A stretch of DNA of 64,000 nt from Coriobacteriia bacterium (GCA_009779855.1 WRBC01000002.1:62001-126000), one strand, 5' to 3'; shown: positions 19,028-27,972, numbered from the stretch's first letter. Notes: a model not told the origin generated them from the sequence alone. Translations and numbers: made by a program.

Positions 19028-19435
19028 GTGGCATTTGAACAGACCTATTTGATGATTAAGCCGGATGCAGTTGCAGGCGGAAAAGTAGGACGCATTATTA
19101 GTCGTATTGAAGACACAGGACTAAAGATTGAACGTATGGAGCTGGCCCAGCTGACTTTTGAGCAAGCCGCAGCAAATTACGCAGAGCATGAAGGTAAGCC
19201 TTTTTATGAAAGTCTGATTGCCTATATTGTTTCTGGTCCTGTCGTAAAGTTACTTGTTAGTGGCGAGAGTGCTGTTGCAGTGTGCCGTAAATTGATGGGA
19301 GCAACAAATCCAGCAGAAGCAGCTCCAGGAACCATCCGTGGTGACTTTGGTCTAACAGTGGACGCAAATGTAATGCATGGGTCAGATTCAGTAGAGTCGG
19401 CCGAGAGGGAAGTCGCGATCTTTTTCCCAGGCTAA
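19028..19435 (+). CDS. ndk: Nucleoside diphosphate kinase
   Basis: Transfers the gamma-phosphate of ATP to NDPs. The 135-residue length is standard; TYLMIKPDAV at the N-terminus and the active-site His context NVMHGSDSVESAEREVAIFF near the C-terminus are intact. GTG start at 19028, with GAAAGGAAG 8 nt upstream. It lies 45 bp before the hydrogenase operon and may be transcribed with it. Confidence 0.97.
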   Translation: MAFEQTYLMIKPDAVAGGKVGRIISRIEDTGLKIERMELAQLTFEQAAANYAEHEGKPFYESLIAYIVSGPVVKLLVSGESAVAVCRKLMGATNPAEAAPGTIRGDFGLTVDANVMHGSDSVESAEREVAIFFPG

Positions 19436-19480
19436 GCTGTCGTTTTCTTAGTAAGCCACTAGAAAAGGTGAAATCATTTA

Positions 19481-20557
19481 GTGATATATAAAATTATCGC
19501 AAAGCAAGCAATCGAAGACCTTTTCAAAGGACTTCAGGAAAATTATGATGAAGTGGCAGGACCGCGTGCGTGTGGTCCTGCTTTCGTATTTGATAAGTTG
19601 CAGCATGCTTGCGAGCTTCGATTGGATTACGAAAGCACCATCCTTCCTCCGACAAAGTACTTTCTGGCGCCTACTGAGCGCCTAATGCGCTTTAACCGCG
19701 TGACGGGAGAGTCCTATGACTCAGAACCAGTACAAACTAGTCGGGCTATTATTGGTATGCATCCCTGTGATATCAACGCAGTACTCTTGCTTGATGAGAT
19801 TTTTTTAGGCGACTTTATTGACCCTCATTATGCTGCGGCACGTAAGTCGACTTTTATCATTGGCACAAGCTGCATGCCGACAGTAGGTCATATCTGTAAC
19901 GCTTTTGGTACAGATGAAATCCACCGAGGATTTGATTTGTTTCTTACTGATCTAGACGATCGCTACCTTCTTTCGTGTAGGAGCGTTCCTGCTTTAGAGC
20001 TTGTTGATAAATACTTAGCGGCCTCTGATCCTACTGCAAAAGATATTGATGACTTTCAAGAGCGCACTAAGCGTTTTAAGGACGCGTTTACTTTTACCCC
20101 AAATATGGATCAGCTTCCTTTGCTCTATGGAGCAAAGTATAACGATGAGCAATTATGGAAAGACGTAGGAGATGATTGTCTTTGTTGTGGTGCTTGCGCA
20201 GCAGTTTGTCCTGTCTGCTATTGCTTTGATGTCTGTGACAAGCTGGATGCAAGCGGACAAACGGGACTGCGTTATCGTAGCTGGGACTCTTGCTTGAAAA
20301 GTGAGTTTGCTGAGGTTGCCCATAATCACAATTTCCGCCCGACACGAGCGTCGCGAGTACGCTATCGTTTTTATCATAAGTTTGTAGGGAATTTCAGTCG
20401 TCAAGGTAAGATGCTCTGCGTGGGTTGTGGTCGTTGCATGCGTGCCTGCAAGGTAAACATTACTCCTGCACGTATAATCGGGGCTTTACAACAAAGCCAG
20501 ATAGATAAAGAAGATGCAACGGGTGATGGGATAGAGAAAGCAGATGATGCTGAATGA
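19481..20557 (+). CDS. hydB: Group 3b [NiFe]-hydrogenase (sulfhydrogenase) beta subunit HydB
   Basis: Electron-transfer subunit of a soluble NAD(P)-linked [NiFe]-hydrogenase. The 358-residue protein has the AsrA/HydB-type N-terminal domain with MHPCDINAVLLLDEIF (about residue 87), and two [4Fe-4S] motifs near the C-terminus: CLCCGACAAVCPVCYC (about 230-246) and CVGCGRCMRACKVNITP (about 308-324). The gene order hydB-hydG-hydD-hydA equals that of the Pyrococcus sulfhydrogenase I operon. GTG start. The last 4 bp (ATGA) overlap hydG. Confidence 0.9.
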   Translation: MIYKIIAKQAIEDLFKGLQENYDEVAGPRACGPAFVFDKLQHACELRLDYESTILPPTKYFLAPTERLMRFNRVTGESYDSEPVQTSRAIIGMHPCDINAVLLLDEIFLGDFIDPHYAAARKSTFIIGTSCMPTVGHICNAFGTDEIHRGFDLFLTDLDDRYLLSCRSVPALELVDKYLAASDPTAKDIDDFQERTKRFKDAFTFTPNMDQLPLLYGAKYNDEQLWKDVGDDCLCCGACAAVCPVCYCFDVCDKLDASGQTGLRYRSWDSCLKSEFAEVAHNHNFRPTRASRVRYRFYHKFVGNFSRQGKMLCVGCGRCMRACKVNITPARIIGALQQSQIDKEDATGDGIEKADDAE

Positions 20558-21417
20558 GTGCATTAACGGCTAAAGCTTACCGTGAACTAGGAGCAAACCC
20601 CTATCGTCCCTGGCCAGCACGTATTACCTCAATTACAGAGCTAACCCCAAAAGAGACACTTTTTGAGTTACGCCTGATAGATAAAAATGTAAGAGATGCC
20701 TTTGAGTTTACTGCGGGACAATTTGTAGAGTTGTCCATTTTTGGCGTAGGAGAGGCTCCTATATCTATATCAAGTGCACCCTCAAAACAGGGCTTTATCG
20801 AACTTTGCATCCGTAAGACGGGGTCAGTGACAAATGCAATTCATCGTATGCGGTGTGGTGATGTAGTGGGTTTACGTGGCCCCTTCGGGCGAGGATTTCC
20901 CTTTGAAAAAATGATGGGTCATGATGTCGTACTTGTTGCTGGGGGCTTGGGCATTGCCCCACTTAAATCGCTCATCAATCATATTCATGATGAACGTCAT
21001 GCTTTTGGAAAGGTCACTATTTTACTTGGTGCGCGCAATCCTTCAGAAATACTTTTCAGGCAGGAATTCGATATGTGGAGGCATCGTCAGGATTTTGACT
21101 TAATTATGACGGTAGACCAGCCTGACTCGGTCTGGGACGGAGAGGTAGGTCTGGTTACAAGACTTTTTACCGACCTGGAAATTGACCCAGGCAATACATA
21201 TGGGGCTATTTGTGGGCCGCCTGTCATGTATCCTTTCGTAGTTGAGGAGATGCGCAAGAAGGATTTAAACGTGGACCGAATCTATGTATCTATAGAGCGT
21301 CGCATGAAGTGTGGTATTGGAATGTGTGGGCACTGTGCAGTTGGACATCAGTACACTTGTATTGAAGGTCCTGTGTTTAGTTACTGGGAAGCCCTTAATC
21401 TTGAGGAGGCATTGTAG
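20554..21417 (+). CDS. hydG: Group 3b [NiFe]-hydrogenase gamma subunit HydG (FAD/NAD(P)-binding diaphorase)
   Basis: A 287-residue ferredoxin-NADP-reductase-type flavoprotein that links the hydrogenase to NAD(P). Visible: the FAD-contact segment EAPISISSAPS (about residue 67), the pyridine-nucleotide motif VAGGLGIAPLKSLI (about 129), a second NAD-site segment YGAICGPPVMYPFV (about 212), and the C-terminal 2Fe-2S cysteines in MKCGIGMCGHCAVGHQYTC (about 250-268). Coupled to hydB by ATGA; hydD starts on the base after its stop codon. Confidence 0.92.
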   Translation: MSALTAKAYRELGANPYRPWPARITSITELTPKETLFELRLIDKNVRDAFEFTAGQFVELSIFGVGEAPISISSAPSKQGFIELCIRKTGSVTNAIHRMRCGDVVGLRGPFGRGFPFEKMMGHDVVLVAGGLGIAPLKSLINHIHDERHAFGKVTILLGARNPSEILFRQEFDMWRHRQDFDLIMTVDQPDSVWDGEVGLVTRLFTDLEIDPGNTYGAICGPPVMYPFVVEEMRKKDLNVDRIYVSIERRMKCGIGMCGHCAVGHQYTCIEGPVFSYWEALNLEEAL

Positions 21418-22317
21418 ATGTCAGACTTTGAGCACCCAGCATCTTCCTTAGCCTCTGATCGCCCTAAGGTCATTGTGTTATCGCTTGCAAGTGACTTTGG
21501 CTGCCAGGTTCAATTAAGCAATTTTCCGTATTTGCTGGAAAGTCTGAGCACTATTGATCTTGCGTATTGGCAGTTAGTGATTTCGGCAGATATGCCTACA
21601 GACTATGATCTTGCCATTATTGAGGGTGCAGTTACCACAACTAAGCACCTTAAACTGTTAAAAGAAGTGCGCAAAACCGCGCATACGGTTATAGCTTTGG
21701 GGACCTGTGCCGCGATGGGTGGAATCCCTGCGTTGGCAGGTCACGGACCAAGCCCTGAGGAAAGGCTGGAGGACTGTGCCCGGACTGTCTATGGGGATTA
21801 TGCTGCTAGGATTGCGCAAAACCGTATTGTTCCAAGGCCACTGACTGACGTGATTAGTGTAGATTACTCTATTGTGGGATGCCCTATAGACCCAGAAGAA
21901 TTTTCATCTGTATTGCAGTACGCTTTATTGGGGGTAAAGGAACGTCCTGAACGTGAACCTCTTTGCGCCCAGTGCAAAATAATCGAGGCTCCTTGCTTTT
22001 ATACTGTGCAAAAACTAGCAGCAGACGATGCCTGCCAAGAAGAGAATAACAAACTATCCGGACTATACAGAGGGAGTACTGATATACCCTGCTTAGGCTT
22101 AGTCACCAGAACAGGTTGTGGGGCCTTATGCATTTCCCGGGGGCGCCCCTGTACAGGATGCCGTGGAATTGCTCAGGATGCCAATCTGGAATCGGCACGT
22201 AACTTTATTCGTGAGCAGGGTAGAAGTGTTGAGGAGTTCGATAGAGCACTTGCAATATACTGCTCGCATTCAATGAATTCAGCAGTGCTGAATGATCATT
22301 CGCAAGTATCAGGATAG
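21418..22317 (+). CDS. hydD: Group 3b [NiFe]-hydrogenase small (delta) subunit HydD
   Basis: A 299-residue small subunit with three Fe-S clusters. Proximal-cluster region: LASDFGCQVQLSNF near residue 20, where homologues such as Pyrococcus HydD have Cys-x2-Cys and here the first Cys is Asp. The other two ligands are conserved (ALGTCAAMGG and VGCPIDPEE). Eight further Cys in CAQCKIIEAPC and LVTRTGCGALC...PCTGCRG provide the medial and distal clusters. The start codon directly abuts the hydG stop. There is no Tat signal, so the enzyme is cytoplasmic. Confidence 0.9.
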   Translation: MSDFEHPASSLASDRPKVIVLSLASDFGCQVQLSNFPYLLESLSTIDLAYWQLVISADMPTDYDLAIIEGAVTTTKHLKLLKEVRKTAHTVIALGTCAAMGGIPALAGHGPSPEERLEDCARTVYGDYAARIAQNRIVPRPLTDVISVDYSIVGCPIDPEEFSSVLQYALLGVKERPEREPLCAQCKIIEAPCFYTVQKLAADDACQEENNKLSGLYRGSTDIPCLGLVTRTGCGALCISRGRPCTGCRGIAQDANLESARNFIREQGRSVEEFDRALAIYCSHSMNSAVLNDHSQVSG

Positions 22318-22342
22318 ACATTTAGAGTAGCGAAAGATACCT

Positions 22343-23674
22343 ATGAAAAAGATTGATATACATCATATAGCCCGTATAGAGGGCCACGGTAATGTTGAGG
22401 TAAGACTTAACAAAGGAAAGATCGAGCATATTGAACTGAGGGCTGTTGAACCAGCACGCTTCTTCGAAGCCTTTGTAGGCGGCCGTCATTTCAATGACGT
22501 GGCACTTATAGTAAGTAGGATATGTGGCATATGCTCACCCAACCACACCATTAGTGGTCTTATGGCAGTTGAAGATGCGCTTAATATTGAAGTCAGTGAA
22601 CGTACTCGCCTTATGCGCCAATTGCTTGTACAGGGCAGCTTTATCCAGAATCATGCAACACACCTCTATTTTTTGGCTGCTCCTGATTATATATCTGAGC
22701 CCAGCGTACTACCGCTATCCAATCGTGATCCGCAGACTTTGCAGCGTGCTTTGGATTTGAAAAAGTTAGGGAACGATCTTTGTGCTGCAGTAGGTGGTCG
22801 TCCTGTGCATCCCATCAATGCGGTGGTGGGTGGCTTTACCGATCAGCCCGATCAGATGGCTCTGCAGGTTCTTGCGGCTCGCTTACGCGCAGCTTTGAAG
22901 GAGGCTGTTCAGACAGTAGAGTTTTTTGCAAAGGTTGAGTTTCCTGATTTTCATCCGCAGCGCGAAAAATTAGCACTGTATAAGCCTGGGGGCTTTGCTT
23001 TTTTATCAGATAGACCCAGTGTAAGAGTTCAGACACTTTACGCAGATTGGAATAGACCCGTTGGCTCCTATCATGACTTTATCAGGGAGCACTTTGACTT
23101 GAGTACCGCAACACCCGCAGGAAACGCAAAATTTTCTCTGCTGAAAAATCAGCAGAAGGAAGAAATTCCCTTTATGGTGGGTGCATTAGCCAGGGTAAAT
23201 ATTAATTGGGATAATTTGATGCCAGCCGCTACTGGTGCTGCAGAAGCAGCCTTTAAGTCTACAGGTATACAAAGAGGGGCTGATAATCCTTATTTGAATA
23301 ATCTTTGCCAGGCAATAGAGATAGTTGATGTTTTGCAACGCTGTGCAGCACTTTGCGAGAAACTTGCGTCAGATTTTGAAAAATGCCAGGGACAAATAGA
23401 GCCTCCAAAGAGCATTGATCCTCAAGCAGGCATTGGCTACAGTGCTAGTGAGGCTCCTAGAGGAACCCTATATTATTCAATAGGGTTAGATGAAGAGGGC
23501 TATGTAACTTCGGGAGATGTCATAACTCCTACAGCACAGAACCTTGCTTGTATAGAGGCAGATCTTCGTCAGTTGGCTCCTCAGTTAGAAGGCTTGCCTG
23601 AAGAGGATATGATTCTGCGAATCGAGCAGCTTATCCGGGCTTATGATCCTTGTTTGAGTTGTGCAGTTCACTAA
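22343..23674 (+). CDS. hydA: Group 3b [NiFe]-hydrogenase large (alpha) subunit HydA
   Basis: Holds the NiFe(CN)2CO centre. The 443-residue protein shows the L1 motif SRICGICSPNH (about residues 57-67) and the L2 motif DPCLSCAVH at the very C-terminus, the four Cys that bind Ni and Fe. In homologues the precursor carries a few residues after this His, which a protease removes; here the stop codon follows the His directly. The IDHIAR-like N-terminus (DIHHIARIEGHGNVEV) and EAPRGTLYYSIG are typical of group 3b. No hyp maturation genes occur in the window. Confidence 0.95.
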   Translation: MKKIDIHHIARIEGHGNVEVRLNKGKIEHIELRAVEPARFFEAFVGGRHFNDVALIVSRICGICSPNHTISGLMAVEDALNIEVSERTRLMRQLLVQGSFIQNHATHLYFLAAPDYISEPSVLPLSNRDPQTLQRALDLKKLGNDLCAAVGGRPVHPINAVVGGFTDQPDQMALQVLAARLRAALKEAVQTVEFFAKVEFPDFHPQREKLALYKPGGFAFLSDRPSVRVQTLYADWNRPVGSYHDFIREHFDLSTATPAGNAKFSLLKNQQKEEIPFMVGALARVNINWDNLMPAATGAAEAAFKSTGIQRGADNPYLNNLCQAIEIVDVLQRCAALCEKLASDFEKCQGQIEPPKSIDPQAGIGYSASEAPRGTLYYSIGLDEEGYVTSGDVITPTAQNLACIEADLRQLAPQLEGLPEEDMILRIEQLIRAYDPCLSCAVH

Positions 23675-23709
23675 AAAAGAGCACGCTCCTGTGCGGAGTG
23701 TGCTCTTTT
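23675..23709. terminator. Bidirectional intrinsic terminator between hydA and the SpoIID-domain gene
   Basis: A 15-bp stem (AAAAGAGCACGCTCC with GGAGTGTGCTCTTTT, one G-U pair) around a 5-nt loop, with A- and T-runs on its flanks. It lies immediately after the hydA stop and before the end of the convergent minus-strand gene, so it can serve both. Confidence 0.88.
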
Positions 23710-23743
23710 AGCTATTCTTTATGCTGCTGGCTTTCTGCTTGTT

Positions 23744-25999
23744 CTACTCTTCGGAATCTTCCCCATCACCTGATTCACAATAGGTTCCACAATCTTCATC
23801 CTGATAATTGCGCATCTCCTGTGTGATGTAGAGTGGGCTATAGTCTCCTTCTACCAGTTCTTCAATCGCATCATCTAAATCTAGCGAAAGCGGTTCAAAT
23901 CCTAGATCGATATCTGCGCCTAGCGGTGCTATTGCAGCACGGCCAGTGGGTACTGTTCGGGTAGCAGTAAAGTTCGAACTTCTTAGACCCATCCGAATGC
24001 GCACATTATCTGCATTGCTTATTGTAGTGGAGGTGCCGTTAGACCAATTCACTCTTACCGACCTTACCCAGCCACCTGTTGCGCGGGTTGAATTAAATGA
24101 AGTTACATACACTGTGCGTCCTGCACCAGCAGGGACAGAGGCACCTCGAACACGTAGCCTCTCGGCAAGCTCCATGCCTGTCATAGTAAGAGTCCAGTTG
24201 TGTCCGGCATGACCTGATCTGCCACAGAAAGGATCAGGGACAGCCCTTAGATGCCCTATTCTTGATGACCATACATCTTCAGAGTTTGCTGTATGGTTTC
24301 CGTTACAGGCAGAGTAATAGGCACGGACAACATTTCCTCCGTGTAAAAGAACTTGTCGGTTAGTACGGTCTACAGCGCCGTTAGAGTTTGCGTGCTCAAG
24401 GTTGGTGACAGCTGTACCACTCCTCCAATTGGCTTCACTGGCAAATCTTGAGTGTCCTCCATATACCTGGAAAGACACGGTACTTGATACGCCTGTTGCA
24501 TTATTAGTATGTGAGTGCGCAAAGGAGCGTGCTGCAATGGCCTGAGCCTCAATAGCAGTACGAATCGCATTGTTACCTGATGGGATTTCCCGTGGAACAA
24601 CTCCGTACAGATATTGCTGCATGGGCAGTTCATTAACCAGGCGCAATCTGCCACTAACCACTGTCAATTCCATTGTACCGCGGTAACGAACAAAGCGATG
24701 TGATGCACTAGGAAGAGGGGGACCACTTTGGTCAAGGACTGTCGTCAGGCCACCAGTACCTGTGATTCTTATGCTGCTACCAAAGTTAGTCACAGCACCA
24801 TTCCTATTGGTCATTCTGATGTTATTGCCGTTAACCGTAAACGTGTAAGGTGCGTTAGCTCCTGTGAAATTGCTATTGTTGATAGTTAAAGAGCTTCCTG
24901 CGGTGCCGTCACGTGGACCGATTCTCCATTGCGTACGGTTTGCGCGGCCTGCATCTAGATTGACGCGCATGCGGGTCTCATTAGCTGGAGTGCGCTGTGC
25001 AATCGTAACACCTGTGAAATAGTGCTGCAGAATTTGGTTGGCAGTTCGTCCTTCACGTGCCATCTGCATAGCACCATTCTGAGACATCCCTACGCCATGT
25101 CCCCAGCCAGAGCCCGAGAGAGTAAAGATGGGTGTTGTAGCAGGCACAGTATTTGTAGCACCTGCTGCTCTGTTTATTGTTACGGTGTAGATACGATCAC
25201 GTGCAGGGGACGGGGCGGGACCACTAAATGCTCCGCGTACGTTAAACTGCACTGTTCGTGATGCACCTGGTGCAACACTTACCGTCATGTTTCTACCCCC
25301 GCGACCTGCGTCAGTTGCCCACGCACCAGAAGTTCCTCCCCTTGCCCAGACATGGGCATTGTTGTGTTCGCTTGTTAGGCGCAGTCTAGCGCTTGCAGTA
25401 CCTGCAGGTAAGTTCAGGGTGTAATTGGTTACGCTGCGGTTAAACCCTCTGTTAAAGCTGCCAGCATTTGTGGTCAGACCTGATGCCCAGGTGTTTGTAG
25501 ATGCGCGTCTTAGATGAACTGAGTATTCTCTAATGTTGCCTGCACGGTCACGTACTTGGAAACGCAGCCTACGCTCTTGTCCGTGGTTAATATTTATGGT
25601 GATGCTGTTGTTGGCAGCATTGCCGCTGCGCCATCCCGACCAACTTCCGTTCGTCCAGCTTAGATTGGGTTGTCTATTTTCTGCACGGTGACGAATAGTT
25701 TGCTGGTTGTTGCCACGAGTCGGCTGTATCACAACGCGCCCTACGTTTTCGCGTACGTTGATAATGTATCCGCAACGTGTAGGTGCAAAGCTCTGGGTAA
25801 AGCCTGTACCTGCCGTAAGTACGCGAAGGTTACGTAGTTGATTATTTGCCGTGTTGCGTCTACGGGCGTCAGCTTCTGGGACTGCTGTAGAAACTGTGCC
25901 AATAGGGGTATGCACGTGCAGCGGCACAGCCCCGAGCATTGTCGGAACAGTAAGCATCACGACAAAGAGTGTCGCAGTAGTAATCTTCCAAGCTTTCAT
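23744..25999 (-). CDS. Exported SpoIID/LytB-domain protein with N-terminal cadherin-like repeats
   Basis: A 751-residue secreted protein. Signal peptide at residues 1 to about 24. Two cadherin-like beta-sandwich repeats (about 53-165 and 168-280), each starting with a strand like LRNLRVLTAG or ASGLTTNAG and ending in a YSVHL or YTVTI strand. Then a SpoIID/LytB region (about 290-690): GSGWGHGVGMSQNGA comes first, followed by LYGVVPREIPSGNNAIRTAI, which carries the Glu expected to be catalytic in murein lytic transglycosylases. In Bacillus SpoIID the order is the reverse. The tail is acidic. Likely a cell-wall hydrolase or amidase enhancer (LytB-type). The organism shows no other sporulation gene here. 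Confidence 0.85.
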   Translation of the reverse strand: MKAWKITTATLFVVMLTVPTMLGAVPLHVHTPIGTVSTAVPEADARRRNTANNQLRNLRVLTAGTGFTQSFAPTRCGYIINVRENVGRVVIQPTRGNNQQTIRHRAENRQPNLSWTNGSWSGWRSGNAANNSITININHGQERRLRFQVRDRAGNIREYSVHLRRASTNTWASGLTTNAGSFNRGFNRSVTNYTLNLPAGTASARLRLTSEHNNAHVWARGGTSGAWATDAGRGGRNMTVSVAPGASRTVQFNVRGAFSGPAPSPARDRIYTVTINRAAGATNTVPATTPIFTLSGSGWGHGVGMSQNGAMQMAREGRTANQILQHYFTGVTIAQRTPANETRMRVNLDAGRANRTQWRIGPRDGTAGSSLTINNSNFTGANAPYTFTVNGNNIRMTNRNGAVTNFGSSIRITGTGGLTTVLDQSGPPLPSASHRFVRYRGTMELTVVSGRLRLVNELPMQQYLYGVVPREIPSGNNAIRTAIEAQAIAARSFAHSHTNNATGVSSTVSFQVYGGHSRFASEANWRSGTAVTNLEHANSNGAVDRTNRQVLLHGGNVVRAYYSACNGNHTANSEDVWSSRIGHLRAVPDPFCGRSGHAGHNWTLTMTGMELAERLRVRGASVPAGAGRTVYVTSFNSTRATGGWVRSVRVNWSNGTSTTISNADNVRIRMGLRSSNFTATRTVPTGRAAIAPLGADIDLGFEPLSLDLDDAIEELVEGDYSPLYITQEMRNYQDEDCGTYCESGDGEDSEE

Positions 26000-26178
26000 T
26001 TCAGTTCATGCACCTTTCCAAATCATATAAGATGCCGAAATTATAAGACACATTACCTAGTGCACAAGCAATGATGGGCTAGTCGTAGGAGTGTTGTAAC
26101 CTGCTCTCAGTGGTTTATTATGGCGTTGTGGCTGTTTCTAATTGAGGTAAAATAATCTGCGAAAGGAAGGTATTTTGC

Positions 26179-26979
26179 TTGATGAAAGCTTTATTTACTC
26201 TTAATTCCGCCGAATCAAAAAGGCTTATCGCAAAGGCGGTTGTGACTTTGCCACAGGTTCAGTCTGCACTGAATAAGGGCATGATTATTATTGGTGCTGG
26301 GACGACTAATGCTTTTGTACTAGAAGAACTTACAGGTACAGTAGTCGATAAAGCGCGTTATACTGCAGGCATTATTGCTGGGGGCAGACAATGTGTAACC
26401 TCTACTGATGAGCGCCTTGACCCGGTTGTGCTGGTAGATGGCGTAAGAAGTGACCTAAGTTGGGAAGAGGCTGTTGCAAAGATAGGTGCTGGTGACGTGT
26501 TCATTAAAGGCGGGAATGCTATTGATCCAGACGGTGTTGTGGGAATACAAATGGCACACCCTGAAGGCGGCACCATTGGCAAGGCATTGCCTGTAGTTGT
26601 TGCCCGCGGTGCGCAGCTTATTTTGCCCGTTGGGCTGGAAAAGTTTATTCCTGATGTTGCATTGGCTGCTGATGTGTCGGGCATTCATTCCTTTGACCTT
26701 TCTATTGGCATAAAAGTGGGACTTATGCCCGTAACTTATGGGCAACCCATAACTGAGCTGGAAGCGCTAGAGAAGCTGGCGCAGGTTGAAGCCTATTGCA
26801 TCTCTGCAGGAGGCATTGATGGTTCCGAGGGCTCTGTGACCTTAGTGGTTGAAGGACCAAGTAAAGAGGTTGAAGTGCTTTTTGGGTTAGTCAAGAGCAT
26901 TAAGGGAGAACAGCCCATAAGTGCCCTAAGGCAGAAATGTTCAGAGTGTGGCAGCAAATGCAGTTATCCGGGCAAGTAG
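26179..26979 (+). CDS. Conserved-looking protein of unknown function with C-terminal Cys motif
   Basis: I do not recognise this 266-residue protein. It is soluble (no membrane segment), rich in Gly and hydrophobic beta-like stretches (MIIIGAGTTNAFVLEEL, ALPVVVARGAQLILPVGLEK), and ends in CSECGSKC, a possible metal or Fe-S ligand set. Start TTG 26179 or ATG 26182; GGAAGG lies 8 or 11 nt upstream respectively. The end overlaps the nadE reading frame by 43 bp, so the two are probably co-expressed and may act together in NAD metabolism (inference only). Confidence 0.7.
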   Translation: MMKALFTLNSAESKRLIAKAVVTLPQVQSALNKGMIIIGAGTTNAFVLEELTGTVVDKARYTAGIIAGGRQCVTSTDERLDPVVLVDGVRSDLSWEEAVAKIGAGDVFIKGGNAIDPDGVVGIQMAHPEGGTIGKALPVVVARGAQLILPVGLEKFIPDVALAADVSGIHSFDLSIGIKVGLMPVTYGQPITELEALEKLAQVEAYCISAGGIDGSEGSVTLVVEGPSKEVEVLFGLVKSIKGEQPISALRQKCSECGSKCSYPGK

Positions 26980-27902
26980 CAATTCCGCGCTTACCAGCAC
27001 TAGGAAATAATGCTGGTCTCGTGTATGACAGTATTGTTCAGCAGACACGGGATGCGATTGTCCGTGCGGGATACTCAAAGCTAACCTTAGGACTTTCTGG
27101 TGGCCTTGATTCTGCAATGGCTGCAACCATTGCGGTGGATGCCCTTGCGCTTGAAGGCATTTCTTCAAATCATGTGCATGGCATTATCATGCCTTCTCAG
27201 TGGACCTCTACTCAAAGTATTGATGATGCCACAATGCTTGCAGATCGTCTTAATATCTCTACAAAAACTTTTGATATTATGCCCACCTATGCAGCAATTA
27301 GTGATACACTTGCGCCTGCGTTTATGGGTCATGAAGTTGATGTTACCGAAGAGAACATCCAGGCGCGTATTCGTGGCTTGCTGCTGATGGCCTTGTCTAA
27401 TAAGTTTGACTGGCTTGTTCTTGCGGCAGGAAACAAGAGTGAGTCACTGGTTGGTTATTCGACTCTCTATGGGGATATGGTGGGTGCTTTTGCTCCGCTA
27501 GCACCCTTGTACAAGACATGGGTGTATGAGCTTGCTCATTATAGGAATAAGCGGGCATTTCAAGAGAGCAGTAATGAATCTTCTGTGCAATTGGGGTCTC
27601 GAGGTGGGCAGAGCCTTATTCCGAGATCGATACTCGAAAAGGAACCTAGTGCAGAATTAGCACTAGATCAGACCGATGCAGCGGTGCTTGGGCCCTATGA
27701 CTGCTTAGATGCACTCATATACACGGCTCAAAACATGGGGTGGAAAGAGGACTCTGCTCATGTTGCGCAAGAGTGTGTGGATGCTCTGGTTAAGCAGGGT
27801 TTTGCTAGAGAGTATGTAGTACGAATTACGGGAATGATGGGAAGATCTGCATACAAACGTCAGCAGGCCTGCCCGGGGGCGGAACTACCCATCATTATCT
27901 GA
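26937..27902 (+). CDS. nadE: NAD+ synthetase (synthetase domain only)
   Basis: Final step of NAD synthesis: amidation of deamido-NAD with ATP. A 321-residue protein with the N-type ATP pyrophosphatase loop LGLSGGLDSAMAAT (about residue 50), AAGNKSESLVGYSTLYGDMVGAFAPLA (about 162-188), and RSILEKEPSAELALDQTD, which resembles the synthetase half of the long glutamine-dependent NadE. The nitrilase-like glutaminase half is absent, so the enzyme should use free ammonia or an unknown partner. The start at 26937 lies inside the previous gene and has no convincing ribosome site; a later in-frame ATG at 26961 is an alternative. Confidence 0.92.
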   Translation: MFRVWQQMQLSGQVAIPRLPALGNNAGLVYDSIVQQTRDAIVRAGYSKLTLGLSGGLDSAMAATIAVDALALEGISSNHVHGIIMPSQWTSTQSIDDATMLADRLNISTKTFDIMPTYAAISDTLAPAFMGHEVDVTEENIQARIRGLLLMALSNKFDWLVLAAGNKSESLVGYSTLYGDMVGAFAPLAPLYKTWVYELAHYRNKRAFQESSNESSVQLGSRGGQSLIPRSILEKEPSAELALDQTDAAVLGPYDCLDALIYTAQNMGWKEDSAHVAQECVDALVKQGFAREYVVRITGMMGRSAYKRQQACPGAELPIII

Positions 27903-27972
27903 GTTTGGTTTTAAGCGTTTTTGGCGGCGCTATTTTATGGGTTGCCTAGCGGAAGTGAAGGGGGGTTTGCTT

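Noticed and set aside
22836-23036. Minus-strand small frame inside hydA
   Set aside because: No ribosome site, no recognisable product, overlaps a well-supported gene.
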